Source of the DNA: CAYFXE01 sp964347035
GTDB taxonomy: Bacteria > Acidobacteriota > Aminicenantia > Aminicenantales > Aminicenantaceae
Length of the DNA stretch: 26,693 bases
Assembly: GCA_964347035.1 (NCBI GenBank)
Contig: CAYFXE010000040.1
Location: 1-26,693 of the forward strand
Reading direction: 5' to 3'
A program made the position numbers and the translations under genes. This document shows, in pieces, positions 1 to 8,410 of the stretch (the first letter of the stretch is position 1; every line of letters begins with the position of its first letter). The notes beneath the pieces were generated by a model that saw only the letters and a program-made list of their open reading frames with translations, was not told the origin of the DNA and did no database searches.

Positions 1-177
1 ATTACGAAGGCTGGGTAGGTTGGGTCGGGGTCTTCAATAGTCGCTTCATCCATCCCCAAATACCTTTCCTATCACGGGAATAAAGATGCTTCCTCTCATC
101 GACACCTTCAATTTTTTTTAGTCTTATCAAGAAAAATCCAAGGATGAGTTCTTCGATTCTTATCAGGTCTCTTTGGA

Positions 178-206
178 TTGACAAACAATATGGCATACCT
201 TAGAAT
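178..206 (+). promoter_or_regulatory. Sigma70-type promoter for the receiver-domain gene
   Basis: TTGACA at 178-183, a 17-base spacer and TAGAAT at 201-206 match the sigma70 consensus closely (6/6 and 5/6). The predicted start of transcription is near 212-214, only a few bases ahead of the ATG at 220. The box therefore argues against the in-frame TTG at 178 and ATG at 190 as translation starts, because both would lie inside the promoter. Upstream bases 1-177 hold no gene I can support. Confidence 0.6.
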
Positions 207-219
207 TTTTCAAAGGAAT

Positions 220-702
220 ATGGCAGAAAAAAAAGTCTTGATCGTTGATTTTGACTACAATAGTTTGACATCGATGACCAATATTTTTGAGACCCAAAAA
301 ATGGAGGTGATCACAGCCTCTGATGGGGCTTCCGCCTACGACAAATTCAAGGCGGAAAAGCCCGACATAGTGATTCTGGAAGCCATGCTACCTAAGATGC
401 ACGGATTCGACCTCACCTTGAAGATATTCCAGGAGACGAAGGGACAAGTGCCGGTAATCATTGTGACGGGCGTTTACAAAGGACCTCAGTATAAAAATGA
501 AGCTCTGCGTTCTTTCGGAGCCTCTGATTACTTCGAGAAACCCTTCGATCAAGAGAAATTGGTAAATTCTGTGTTGAATCTTCTCGCCGAGGAAATAGAT
601 ATCGAAGAAGAACTTCCCTCCCCGGATTCGGTCCTTGAGACAGTAGCTAAAATGGTCGAGGAGGATTCACCTTCAGCCAAGAAAAAAGAGCCTCCAAAGT
701 AA
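220..702 (+). CDS. Receiver-domain (CheY-like) protein with Asp-to-Glu phospho-site
   Basis: This is a stand-alone response-regulator receiver domain of 160 residues with an acidic, Lys-ending tail of about 40 residues and no output domain. The first strand reads KVLIVDFD, supplying the acidic pocket. The phospho-acceptor position, in the stretch DIVILEAMLPKMHGFD, is Glu54 (codon GAA at 379-381) where the family has Asp. The conserved Thr (IIVTG) and Lys (YFEKPFD) are both kept. Glu at this position often mimics the phosphorylated state, so the protein may signal constitutively or be controlled by binding rather than phosphorylation. I chose the ATG at 220 because AAGGA lies just upstream and a promoter covers the in-frame starts at 178 and 190. 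accD follows 79 bases downstream. The partner is unknown. Confidence 0.85.
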   Translation: MAEKKVLIVDFDYNSLTSMTNIFETQKMEVITASDGASAYDKFKAEKPDIVILEAMLPKMHGFDLTLKIFQETKGQVPVIIVTGVYKGPQYKNEALRSFGASDYFEKPFDQEKLVNSVLNLLAEEIDIEEELPSPDSVLETVAKMVEEDSPSAKKKEPPK

Positions 703-781
703 TAAGTGACTTTTCAATTTTGTTTGGTAAGAAAGGAGAGAGGAAGAAAATAATCGGAATTAGGGGGATGACGAGAAAGAC

Positions 782-1573
782 ATGTCTGATTTATGGACGC
801 GCTGCAACAACTGCCGTCGTATTTTGTACAAACAGGATATTCTAGACCATCTGTCTGTTTGTCCATCCTGTGGCTTCCATTTTCGGTTATCGGCCGTGGA
901 TCGCCTCAAGATGCTCTTTGATGAAGGGCAGTATGATCTCATCGACCAGGATATTGTTCCCAAAGATCCTTTGGGATTTGAAGATTCTTTGAAATATTCA
1001 AAAAGGCTCGAGGAGAATAAGAAACGGACCCGTCTTCCTGACGCTGTGCTCAATGCTGAAGGAACCATAGGTGGAATACAAGTGATTATTTCTGCTATGG
1101 AGTTCAGTTTTATGGGAGGGAGCATGGGCTCGGTTGTGGGGGAGAAGATTACTCGAGCCGCGGAAAGAGCCCTTAAAAAAGAAGTCCCGCTGATCACTGT
1201 GGCCTGCTCGGGTGGTGCAAGGATGCAGGAGGGTGCTCTGTCTTTGATGCAGCTGATGAAGACCAGCGCTGCCATCGCTCGTTTTGAAGAGGCAAAACTT
1301 CCGTTTATTTCCATGCTGACAGATCCGACAACAGGGGGAGTCACAGCCAGCTTTGCCATGTTGGGGGACATCAACATAGCAGAACCTCAGGCTCTGATCG
1401 GGTTTGCGGGACCTAGAGTTATCGAGCAGACGATCAAGGAAAAGCTCCCCAAAGGTTTTCAGCGCTCAGAATTTCTCCTTCGGCATGGCATGCTGGATGA
1501 TGTCGTAGAAAGAGGGAATTTGCAGGCTTATCTCATCAAAGCCTTGCGACTCTTCCTTAACCGCCCTCGATGA
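782..1573 (+). CDS. accD: Acetyl-CoA carboxylase carboxyltransferase subunit beta
   Basis: AccD pairs with AccA to move the carboxyl group from carboxybiotin to acetyl-CoA, giving malonyl-CoA for fatty acid synthesis in the cytoplasm. An N-terminal zinc ribbon is visible with Cys8-X2-Cys11 and Cys27-X2-Cys30. The crotonase-like carboxyltransferase fold follows, including ACSGGARMQEG and the TDPTTGGVTASFAMLGD stretch that holds the oxyanion-hole and CoA-binding loops. At 263 residues it is slightly shorter than the usual 280-300, mainly at the N-terminus. The ATG at 782 is forced because a TAG lies in frame at 761. The ribosome site is weak (GAGAAAGA). Its stop overlaps the folC start as ATGA, so the two are probably translationally coupled. 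accA is not in the window. Confidence 0.96.
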   Translation: MSDLWTRCNNCRRILYKQDILDHLSVCPSCGFHFRLSAVDRLKMLFDEGQYDLIDQDIVPKDPLGFEDSLKYSKRLEENKKRTRLPDAVLNAEGTIGGIQVIISAMEFSFMGGSMGSVVGEKITRAAERALKKEVPLITVACSGGARMQEGALSLMQLMKTSAAIARFEEAKLPFISMLTDPTTGGVTASFAMLGDINIAEPQALIGFAGPRVIEQTIKEKLPKGFQRSEFLLRHGMLDDVVERGNLQAYLIKALRLFLNRPR

Positions 1574-2868
1574 ATTACCAGGAATGTCTCAGATACCTAG
1601 AGAAGATCCAAAACTTGGGCATCAAGTTTGGGTTGGATAATGTTCGAGCCATACTCGAGGCTTTTGATAATCCTCACCATGAATTTCCTTCGGTTTTGGT
1701 TGCCGGGACAAATGGTAAAGGGTCTGTTTGTGCGATGCTGGCCCGCCTTCTTTCGCTCCATGATTTTCGTGTGGGCCTTTTTACCTCTCCCCACCTCGTT
1801 CGGGTTGAGGAAAGGATAAGGATTGGCGAAAAGCCGATTCCTGCGCGAAGCTTCTCCAGGCTTCTAACCAGGCTGAAAAAGAAAATCGAGGATCTGATTG
1901 ACAACAAGATTTTGCTTTCCCCTCCCACTTATTTTGAGCTGCTGACCTGTCTGGGATTGATTTACTTTGAGGAGAAGAAGGTGGATATTGCTATTTTAGA
2001 AGTGGGTATGGGAGGGCGATTTGATGCTACCAATGTGGTGAATCCTTCTGTGACTGTCGTGACCACGATTTCTGCAGAACACCAGAAATTTTTAGGAGAC
2101 ACTCTCGAACAGATTGCCTACGAAAAAGCTGGGATCATAAAAAAAACTGTTCCAGTGGTTTGCGGAGTCAAGAAGAGGAGCGCGTTCTTGACCATCAAGA
2201 GGCTAGCCGATGAACTTGGTGCTCCCTTTCTTGGTGTCTTCGAAAGAAAGGGAGGTTTTTGCTTCGAGAAAGGAGAGAAAGAATATTCTTTTGAATACAG
2301 ATCGGAAAAGGAAACATATAATTTTACTCCGAGTCTCTCTGGCCTCCATCAGGGGGAGAATGCAGCGATAGCGATCGTGGCGGCTGAACAGCTCAGCCAG
2401 CAGTGGAAAATGCTAGCCAAGAAAAAGATCATTCAGGGGATAGAGAGTACGCGGTGGGATGGCCGCCTCGAAGTTTTTTCACTCCGTCCTCTCGTCCTTT
2501 TAGATGGAGCCCATAACGAAGAAGGGGCCAGGGCAGTTCGAGATTATCTCCATTGTTTTATATCCACTCCTGTGATCCTTGTCTTCGCCATGATGAGGGA
2601 TAAAAAGATTGAGAGAATTGCGGATATCCTGTTTCCTCTGGCAAAAACAGTGATATTGACCCGGTTTCCCTTCCACAAGGCGGCCTCTCCAGAGCAGCTT
2701 GAGAAAAGAGCTCGTCGGTTTGAGGATCGAATCATCTTGGAGCCCAATCCCAAAAAGGCCTATCGACTGGCTCTTGACCAGGCAATACCCGAGGATACCA
2801 TACTTGTCACAGGATCCCTTTACATAGTAGGTGAAATTAAGAAATCGGGAACGCCTGGAAGCATCTGA
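1570..2868 (+). CDS. folC: Folylpolyglutamate / dihydrofolate synthase
   Basis: FolC is a Mur-ligase-family enzyme that adds glutamate to folates, and in many bacteria also to dihydropteroate, using ATP. The P-loop GTNGKGS is at residues 46-52. The family block EVGMGGRFDATNVV follows, then the ISAEHQKFLGDTLEQIAYEKAGI segment, which binds Mg and the substrate. The C-terminal glutamate-ligase domain shows LLDGAHNEEGA and a closing LVTGSLYIVGEI. Its 432 residues are the normal length. The start overlaps the accD stop by four bases; accD-folC adjacency is common in bacteria. Whether it has dihydrofolate synthase activity cannot be read with certainty from the motifs. A short hairpin plus T-run overlaps its stop codon. 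Confidence 0.95.
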   Translation: MNYQECLRYLEKIQNLGIKFGLDNVRAILEAFDNPHHEFPSVLVAGTNGKGSVCAMLARLLSLHDFRVGLFTSPHLVRVEERIRIGEKPIPARSFSRLLTRLKKKIEDLIDNKILLSPPTYFELLTCLGLIYFEEKKVDIAILEVGMGGRFDATNVVNPSVTVVTTISAEHQKFLGDTLEQIAYEKAGIIKKTVPVVCGVKKRSAFLTIKRLADELGAPFLGVFERKGGFCFEKGEKEYSFEYRSEKETYNFTPSLSGLHQGENAAIAIVAAEQLSQQWKMLAKKKIIQGIESTRWDGRLEVFSLRPLVLLDGAHNEEGARAVRDYLHCFISTPVILVFAMMRDKKIERIADILFPLAKTVILTRFPFHKAASPEQLEKRARRFEDRIILEPNPKKAYRLALDQAIPEDTILVTGSLYIVGEIKKSGTPGSI

Positions 2869-2881
2869 TGCTTGCTTTTTT
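2859..2881 (+). terminator. Weak intrinsic terminator or attenuator at the folC stop
   Basis: AAGCA (2859-2863) and TGCTT (2869-2873) form a short stem around TCTGA, which contains the folC stop codon. GC and six T's (2876-2881) follow. The stem is only about five pairs, so termination may be partial. It separates accD-folC from the ATP synthase genes. A poor promoter-like pair (TTGCTT at 2872, TAAATT at 2895, spacer 17) overlaps it. Confidence 0.35.
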
Positions 2882-2936
2882 AGGGTAAAAATGATAAATT
2901 CTTGCCTCATTTTAGTCCCTTTACAGTACAGAAGAG

Positions 2937-3353
2937 ATGCTTTCAATCGATTTAAGTCTTATCATCGTCTTTCTCATCGTCTGGATCTTGCTGGCCGTCC
3001 TCAACAGAGTTTTTTTTAGCCCTTTGCGTAAGATCATGGGATCGAGACAGGACCAGATGGACCAGGATAAACGAGCCGCCGAGGCTGCTCTCGAATTGTT
3101 CGAAGAAGAATCTCTCAAAGTGGAGGAGCAGTTGCGGGAGGCCAAGACCATGGCTCAAACCCTCAGAGAAGGGCTTATGAAAGAAGGCCAAAAACATAGA
3201 GAACGCTTACTAGAAAAGATAAATGCGGATTGCCGCAGCCAGATCGAAGCGGCCCAGGATCAATTGAATCGCCAGGTCAAAATCTTAAAGAATGAGCTTG
3301 AAGTTCAAAGTCAGAACCTGGCTGACCAGATTGAGAAGAGACTCTTAAGCTGA
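2937..3353 (+). CDS. atpF': F-type ATP synthase subunit b' (b-type stator)
   Basis: This 138-residue protein has one N-terminal membrane helix (about residues 6-26, LSLIIVFLIVWILLAVLNRV) followed by a long charged, Gln/Glu/Lys-rich amphipathic helix. That is the layout of the Fo stator b subunit. The FFSPLRKIMGSR segment after the helix resembles the conserved FxP-hinge region of b/b' subunits. A second b-type gene follows directly, sharing one base (TGATG), so the stator is probably a b'/b heterodimer as in cyanobacteria, photosynthetic proteobacteria and many deltaproteobacteria. The assignment of b' against b rests on gene order and the lack of a leader peptide here. Confidence 0.85.
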   Translation: MLSIDLSLIIVFLIVWILLAVLNRVFFSPLRKIMGSRQDQMDQDKRAAEAALELFEEESLKVEEQLREAKTMAQTLREGLMKEGQKHRERLLEKINADCRSQIEAAQDQLNRQVKILKNELEVQSQNLADQIEKRLLS

Positions 3354-3952
3354 TGGTGAGAAAACATTTTTTTATCCTCTTTTTCCTCCTGTTCCTATTC
3401 CTCCCCTTACAGGCAGATGAGGAGCATGCCTCAGGCACCAAGGATTTTTTGGGGAAGACGCTTAATTTCGTCGTTCTCTTCGGTGGATTAGCCTACCTTC
3501 TTCGCAAGCCACTCCGTAATTTTCTCGAGGACAGGTCAATGAAGATAGAGCACTCCTTGAAGGAAATAAAGGAGTCGCGTCGACAAGCGGAACAGAAGCT
3601 TCACCAGATCCAAGAACGATTGAACAGTTTAGAAAAAGAAATCGAGAAGATTAAGAAGGGAGGTGAAGTAAACGGTCTCGAAGAAAAGGATAGGATCATC
3701 GAGGAAGCCCAGCGTGAGGCGGAGAGGATAAAAAGATTTGCTCAGGAAGAGATTGAGATGCTGACTCGAGTAGGGATAGCAAGCCTTCGAGAATATGCGG
3801 CTGAATTAGCTACAGCCCTAGCTCAGGAACGGATAATACAGAAAATGACACCAGAGTTATCCTCTCAACTCATCGATAAATCTATAGAAAAAATTGAAGA
3901 ATTGTATGAAAACACAGATACTGACGAAGAGGTACGCTCAAGGGTTAGTTAG
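3353..3952 (+). CDS. atpF: F-type ATP synthase subunit b with leader-like N-terminus
   Basis: This is the second stator subunit, 199 residues. It begins with a signal-peptide-like stretch (MVRKHFFILFFLLFLFLPLQA, residues 1-21). A short polar segment follows, then a membrane helix (about residues 36-52) and a long heptad-rich coiled coil with many Glu/Lys/Arg. Leader-like extensions on b subunits are known in deltaproteobacterial and acidobacterial ATP synthases. It starts on the last base of the preceding stop, and its 3' end overlaps the delta subunit by 47 bases. The stator joins the membrane part of the enzyme to the alpha/delta head. Confidence 0.88.
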   Translation: MVRKHFFILFFLLFLFLPLQADEEHASGTKDFLGKTLNFVVLFGGLAYLLRKPLRNFLEDRSMKIEHSLKEIKESRRQAEQKLHQIQERLNSLEKEIEKIKKGGEVNGLEEKDRIIEEAQREAERIKRFAQEEIEMLTRVGIASLREYAAELATALAQERIIQKMTPELSSQLIDKSIEKIEELYENTDTDEEVRSRVS

Positions 3953-4448
3953 CTCTATCAAGGATGATGCGGAGTATGAGACCCTATTCCATCAGCTGAT
4001 CGGGTTTCAAAACCTCCTCTCCGATCATAAAGAGCTAAACGGCGCCCTCACCAGCCGCTTCCTACCTACGACGAGAAAGATGGAGATTGCCGCTGAGATA
4101 ATGGATAAAAGCGGATTGAGAGGAAAGATACACCGATTTATTCTTCTTCTTGTCGAAAACAACCGTCTGGATTTCTTGCCTGAAATTGTCCAACTCGTCC
4201 CGTTGCTGTGGCATGAAAAGAAAGGAATTGCAACAATCGAGGTCGCCTCCGCCTCTCCGTTATCTGAGGAACAAAAGAGAAGGTTGAAAGAGAAGCTCGA
4301 GATCTTGGAGGGAGGACCAGTTTCTTTGAATTATAGAATCGATTCCGAATTGATCGGAGGTCTTTCCCTGAGGAAAGAGAACATCGTCTATGATGTTTCT
4401 ATCAAAGGGAGCCTGGAGAATCTTAAAGAAAGAATATCTGAAGGGTAG
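3906..4448 (+). CDS. atpH: F-type ATP synthase subunit delta
   Basis: Delta (OSCP) sits on top of the alpha3beta3 head and holds the peripheral stalk. The N-terminus reads MKTQILTKRYAQGL, like the family's RYA-AL start. The C-terminal part contains IATIEVASASPLSEEQKRRL and the YRIDSELIGGLSLR block, both typical. It has 180 residues, the usual length. I prefer the ATG at 3906 over the in-frame TTG at 3894 because the family starts near this point. It overlaps the b subunit gene by 47 bases and is followed four bases later by atpA. Confidence 0.93.
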   Translation: MKTQILTKRYAQGLVSSIKDDAEYETLFHQLIGFQNLLSDHKELNGALTSRFLPTTRKMEIAAEIMDKSGLRGKIHRFILLLVENNRLDFLPEIVQLVPLLWHEKKGIATIEVASASPLSEEQKRRLKEKLEILEGGPVSLNYRIDSELIGGLSLRKENIVYDVSIKGSLENLKERISEG

Positions 4449-4452
4449 AGTC

Positions 4453-5970
4453 ATGGAAATTAAGGCCGACGAAATTACTAAAATCATCCAACGCCAGATC
4501 GAAGGCTACGAGACGGAAGTCGACATCAAGGAAATCGGGACTGTGACCTCTGTCGGAGACGGGATTGCCCGGATCTATGGGCTGGATAGGGTGATGTACA
4601 ATGAACTTCTCGAATTTCCAGGAGAAGTTTATGGCCTGGCTCTGAACCTAGAAGAGGATAGTGTCGGCGCTGTTCTTCTCGGAGAGACCCATCTGGTTAA
4701 AGAGGGGGATTTGGTTAAGCGAACCCACAGGATTATCCAGGTTCCCTCTGGACCTTCTCTTATCGGCAGAGTCGTCAATCCCCTGGGCCTGCCGTTGGAT
4801 GAAAAAGGTCCGATCGAGACCGATGTCCATATGGTTGTCGAACGGCTGGCCCCCGGTGTTGTCGACCGGCTGCCGGTGAAGGAGCCGTTGCAGACAGGAA
4901 TAAAAGCCATTGACAGCATGATCCCCATAGGCAGAGGTCAGAGGGAACTGATCATCGGCGACCGGCAGACAGGTAAGACAGCGATCGCCGTCGACACCAT
5001 CATCAACCAGAAAGGGAAGGATGTTGTCTGTATCTACGTGGCTATCGGGCAAAAGAATTCTACCATCGCTTATGTCATCAAGATTCTCGAGGACTATGGG
5101 GCCATGGATTATTCTGTTGTCGTTGCCGCTGCTGCCAGCGATCCCTCTCCTCTTCAATATCTTGCTCCCTACGCGGGTTGTGCCATGGGAGAATACTTCA
5201 GAGACAACGAGAAACATGCTCTCCTCATCTATGATGACCTCTCCAAGCATGCCGCGGCCTACCGGGAGATCTCGCTTCTCCTGCGTAGGCCTCCCGGGCG
5301 AGAGGCCTTTCCAGGAGATGTCTTTTATCTTCATTCCAGGCTCTTAGAGAGGGCTGCCAAATACAATGATAAGTATGGGGGAGGCTCATTGACCGCCCTC
5401 CCTATCATCGAGACCCAAGCTGGTGATGTCTCGGGATATATTCCGACCAACGTCATTTCAATCACAGACGGTCAGATCTACTTAGAGCCAGAGCTCTTCA
5501 ACGCCGGAATCCGGCCAGCCATCAATGTCGGGATCTCGGTTTCCAGGGTGGGCGGGAATGCTCAAATCAAGGCCATGAAGCAGGTGGCCGGACAGTTGCG
5601 CCTCGATTTGGCTCAATTCCGGGAGCTTCTGACTTTTGCTCAGTTCGGCACAGAGCTCGACAAGGCCAGTCATGCCCAGCTGGAAAGGGGAGAAAGATTG
5701 ACAGAAATTCTTAAACAGGATCAGTACGTCCCCCTCCCTGTCGAGAAACAGGTTCTTATCATCTATGCTGGGAATAGGGGGTATATAGATGGGTTTGAAA
5801 TCTCTGAGATCAAGGACTATGAAAAACAGCTGTATGATTACTTTGAGAAAGAGCACCTGGATTTATTGAAAAACATAGCCGAAAAGAAAGAAATCGACGG
5901 CGAACTGGATGAGGCAATAAGTAAGGCTTTGAAAGAGTTTAACCAGAGATTCAAAGAGGAGAAGGCCTGA
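4453..5970 (+). CDS. atpA: F-type ATP synthase subunit alpha
   Basis: Alpha is the regulatory, non-catalytic nucleotide-binding subunit of F1. Its 505 residues are standard. The Walker A motif GDRQTGKT is at residues 169-176, as in other alphas. LLIYDDLSKHAAAYREISLLLRRPPGREA and SVSRVGGNAQIKAMK are diagnostic blocks. The start MEIKADEITKIIQRQI at 4453 is chosen because AAGGG lies at 4441-4445 and the family begins here. An in-frame upstream ATG at 4390 lies deep inside atpH. atpG follows after a single base. Confidence 0.98.
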   Translation: MEIKADEITKIIQRQIEGYETEVDIKEIGTVTSVGDGIARIYGLDRVMYNELLEFPGEVYGLALNLEEDSVGAVLLGETHLVKEGDLVKRTHRIIQVPSGPSLIGRVVNPLGLPLDEKGPIETDVHMVVERLAPGVVDRLPVKEPLQTGIKAIDSMIPIGRGQRELIIGDRQTGKTAIAVDTIINQKGKDVVCIYVAIGQKNSTIAYVIKILEDYGAMDYSVVVAAAASDPSPLQYLAPYAGCAMGEYFRDNEKHALLIYDDLSKHAAAYREISLLLRRPPGREAFPGDVFYLHSRLLERAAKYNDKYGGGSLTALPIIETQAGDVSGYIPTNVISITDGQIYLEPELFNAGIRPAINVGISVSRVGGNAQIKAMKQVAGQLRLDLAQFRELLTFAQFGTELDKASHAQLERGERLTEILKQDQYVPLPVEKQVLIIYAGNRGYIDGFEISEIKDYEKQLYDYFEKEHLDLLKNIAEKKEIDGELDEAISKALKEFNQRFKEEKA

Positions 5971-5971
5971 G

Positions 5972-6838
5972 ATGCCGGCTCTGATTGACCTGAGAAGACG
6001 TATAAGAAGCGTCAGGAATACGCAACAGATCACTCAGGCGATGAAGACAGTCGCCACGGCTAAACTGAAGAAAGTGCAGCGTCCCTTGATGGAAGCACGT
6101 CCTTACTGGCATTCCTATCCAAAATTTCTCTCGGAGGTGATCTACTGGGCTGAACGACAAGGGCATCCTTTGCTGATAAAAAGAGAGGAAGAGACCATAC
6201 TGGGCATAGTCTTGACTTCTGATAAAGGTTTATGTGGAGCCTTTAATTCCAACCTCTTGGCGAGAGCTCAAGCCTTTCTTGAAGAAAAAGAGAAGCAGAC
6301 GAAAATCCGCTTGATCCTATTAGGAAAAAAGGCAGAGATATTTTTTAAAAATCTCCCTTACTCAGCCGATAGGGTCTATTCAGGAAATGTCGAGAAACTT
6401 ACCCGAGAAGACATGAGGGAATTGGCTCAGTATCTCATTCAGCTCTATGCCTTTAACCGAGTTGATGCTGTTTATATGGTCTACAATGAATTCAAATCTA
6501 TCCTCGCCCCACGGATCACAGTGACCAAACTTCTTCCTGTCGAGGCTGTGACAGCAGAGAGAGTTCAAGAAGGGCTTGCTCCGGATTGGGAACCCGAGAC
6601 CAAGCTTATTCTCGACACGCTTCTTCCTCTGTACGTGGAGAACCAAATGTACCATGTGTTTTTTGAGTCATCAGCAGCCGAACATGCAGCCCGAATGATG
6701 GCAATGGATAATGCGACTCAGAACGCCGAGGAATTGATAGGAGATCTCACTCTGGTTTTGAATAAAATCAGGCAGGCTTCAATTACCAAGGAACTCTTGG
6801 AGATCATGACAGCCGTTGAGGCCTTGGCCAAAAAATAA
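5972..6838 (+). CDS. atpG: F-type ATP synthase subunit gamma
   Basis: Gamma is the rotating central shaft of F1. The N-terminal helix has the hallmark LRRRIRSVRNTQQITQAMKTVATAKL. The C-terminal helix carries EHAARMMAMDNATQNAEELI and the ending EIMTAVEAL, which pair with it as the coiled-coil shaft. The Rossmann-like middle includes SDKGLCGAFN. It has 288 residues, a normal length. The start has a strong ribosome site, AGAGGAGAAGG at 5955-5965, which lies inside the end of atpA. Confidence 0.97.
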   Translation: MPALIDLRRRIRSVRNTQQITQAMKTVATAKLKKVQRPLMEARPYWHSYPKFLSEVIYWAERQGHPLLIKREEETILGIVLTSDKGLCGAFNSNLLARAQAFLEEKEKQTKIRLILLGKKAEIFFKNLPYSADRVYSGNVEKLTREDMRELAQYLIQLYAFNRVDAVYMVYNEFKSILAPRITVTKLLPVEAVTAERVQEGLAPDWEPETKLILDTLLPLYVENQMYHVFFESSAAEHAARMMAMDNATQNAEELIGDLTLVLNKIRQASITKELLEIMTAVEALAKK

Positions 6839-6850
6839 TCTGGAGAAGTG

Positions 6851-8410
6851 ATGATGGCAAAAACAGGAGCCAAAGAAAAACAAAAAGCCAAACCGAAGAC
6901 AAAAGGAAAAAAACAAGATAAAGTCGGACGTGTTGTTCAGATCATCGGACCTGTGGTGGACATCGAATTCAAGGATGTGGAGCTTCCTGAAATTTATAAT
7001 GCTATTCGAGTTACGAGCGAAAGATTCGATTCTTCTGGGGCCTATTCAGGCGTGGAAACCAAGAGGGACTTTGGCTTGAGAGTTGATAGCGAAGACGATA
7101 AAAATCTCGATGAACGTGAGGCTGTGGATATTGTGGTCGAAGTTGAACAGCATTTGGGTGAGGACCGGGTGAGGTGTGTTTCCATGCACCCGACCGACGG
7201 CCTGGCGCGGGGGATGAAAGCCATTGACCTGGATGGCCCGATTAAGGTTCCGGTGGGAGAAGCAACTTTGGGCCGTGTCATCAACGTCATCGGCGAGCCC
7301 GTGGATTACCTGGGACCCATCAAGGCCAAGGTGAAATATCCGATTCACAGACCTCCTCCAGCCCTGGAGCAACAGAGCACAGAGCTGGAGATGTTCGAGA
7401 CAGGAATCAAAGTGATCGACCTCATCCAGCCTTTTTTAAAGGGTGGGAAGATCGGTCTTTTTGGCGGCGCTGGCGTTGGAAAGACCGTCATCATCATGGA
7501 GATGATCCACAATGTTGCCCTTGAGCACGGCGGTTATTCTGTTTTTGCCGGGGTGGGAGAAAGGACAAGGGAAGGGAATGACCTTTGGCTCGAGATGAAA
7601 GAGTCCGGAGTCATCGATAAAACGTCTCTAATCTACGGCCAGATGACTGAACCACCTGGAGCACGTCTTCGGGTGGGACTGGCCGCGCTCTCGGTGGCTG
7701 AATACTTCCGGGATGAGTTGGGTCAGGATATTCTTCTGTTCATCGATAATATCTTCCGGTTTGTCCAGGCCGGCTCCGAGGTTTCAGCCCTCCTGGGACG
7801 GATGCCATCGGCGGTGGGATATCAACCGAACTTGGCCACAGAGCTGGGGGAGCTGGAAGAAAGAATCACTTCCACCAAACGGGGTTCCATCACTTCGGTG
7901 CAGGCCATCTATGTTCCTGCCGATGATTTTACAGATCCCGCTCCCGCTACGACATTTTCTCATCTGGATGCATCCACCAATCTGAGCCGGGCTTTGACAG
8001 AGATGGGAATTTATCCGGCCGTTGATCCGCTGTCCTCCTATTCTCGCATTCTGGATCCAAGGGTCGTGGGAGTGGAGCATTATCAAGTCGCCAGGAGAGT
8101 TAAAGAGATTCTCCAGCGTTACAAAGACCTCCAAGACATCATCGCTATCCTCGGTATGGAAGAACTCTCAGAGGAGGATAAGGTGATCGTCGCCCGAGCG
8201 CGAAAAATTCAACGTTTCCTTTCTCAACCGTTCCACGTCGCTGAGGAATTCACAGGGAGGTCGGGCAAATATGTCAAGGTTGCGGATACTGTCAAAGGAT
8301 TCCTGGAGATTGTGGAGGGAAAACACGACGATAAGCCTGAACAGGCATTTTATATGGTCGGTGGCATCGAGGAAGTGATGGAAAGAGCAGAGGCATTGCA
8401 GTCAGCATGA
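6851..8410 (+). CDS. atpD: F-type ATP synthase subunit beta with N-terminal extension and insertion
   Basis: Beta is the catalytic ATPase subunit of F1. Walker A GGAGVGKT is at residues 205-212, the catalytic Glu is in GERTREGNDL, and LLFIDNIFRF is Walker B. The MEELSEED block in the C-terminal domain is the family's DELSEED loop. Two features are unusual. First, about 24 Lys-rich residues precede the normal start (VGRVVQIIGPVVDIEF). Second, about 35 extra residues (roughly 55-91, rich in Ser, Asp and Glu) sit between YNAIRV and VDIVVEVEQHLG in the N-terminal crown barrel. Together they explain 519 residues where about 470 is usual. GGAGA at 6842-6846 serves the ATG at 6851 or 6854; a GTG at 6848 is also in frame. 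It overlaps atpC by ATGA. Confidence 0.97.
   Translation: MMAKTGAKEKQKAKPKTKGKKQDKVGRVVQIIGPVVDIEFKDVELPEIYNAIRVTSERFDSSGAYSGVETKRDFGLRVDSEDDKNLDEREAVDIVVEVEQHLGEDRVRCVSMHPTDGLARGMKAIDLDGPIKVPVGEATLGRVINVIGEPVDYLGPIKAKVKYPIHRPPPALEQQSTELEMFETGIKVIDLIQPFLKGGKIGLFGGAGVGKTVIIMEMIHNVALEHGGYSVFAGVGERTREGNDLWLEMKESGVIDKTSLIYGQMTEPPGARLRVGLAALSVAEYFRDELGQDILLFIDNIFRFVQAGSEVSALLGRMPSAVGYQPNLATELGELEERITSTKRGSITSVQAIYVPADDFTDPAPATTFSHLDASTNLSRALTEMGIYPAVDPLSSYSRILDPRVVGVEHYQVARRVKEILQRYKDLQDIIAILGMEELSEEDKVIVARARKIQRFLSQPFHVAEEFTGRSGKYVKVADTVKGFLEIVEGKHDDKPEQAFYMVGGIEEVMERAEALQSA

Noticed and set aside
2..196. Minus-strand open frame of 64 codons at the left edge
   Set aside because: No ribosome site, no family motif, and it overlaps the promoter of the receiver gene; composition does not look like a protein-coding region.
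760..1377. Minus-strand open frame of 205 codons
   Set aside because: It lies wholly antisense to accD, is rich in Ser, Arg and Pro as expected of a shadow frame, and has no recognisable domain.
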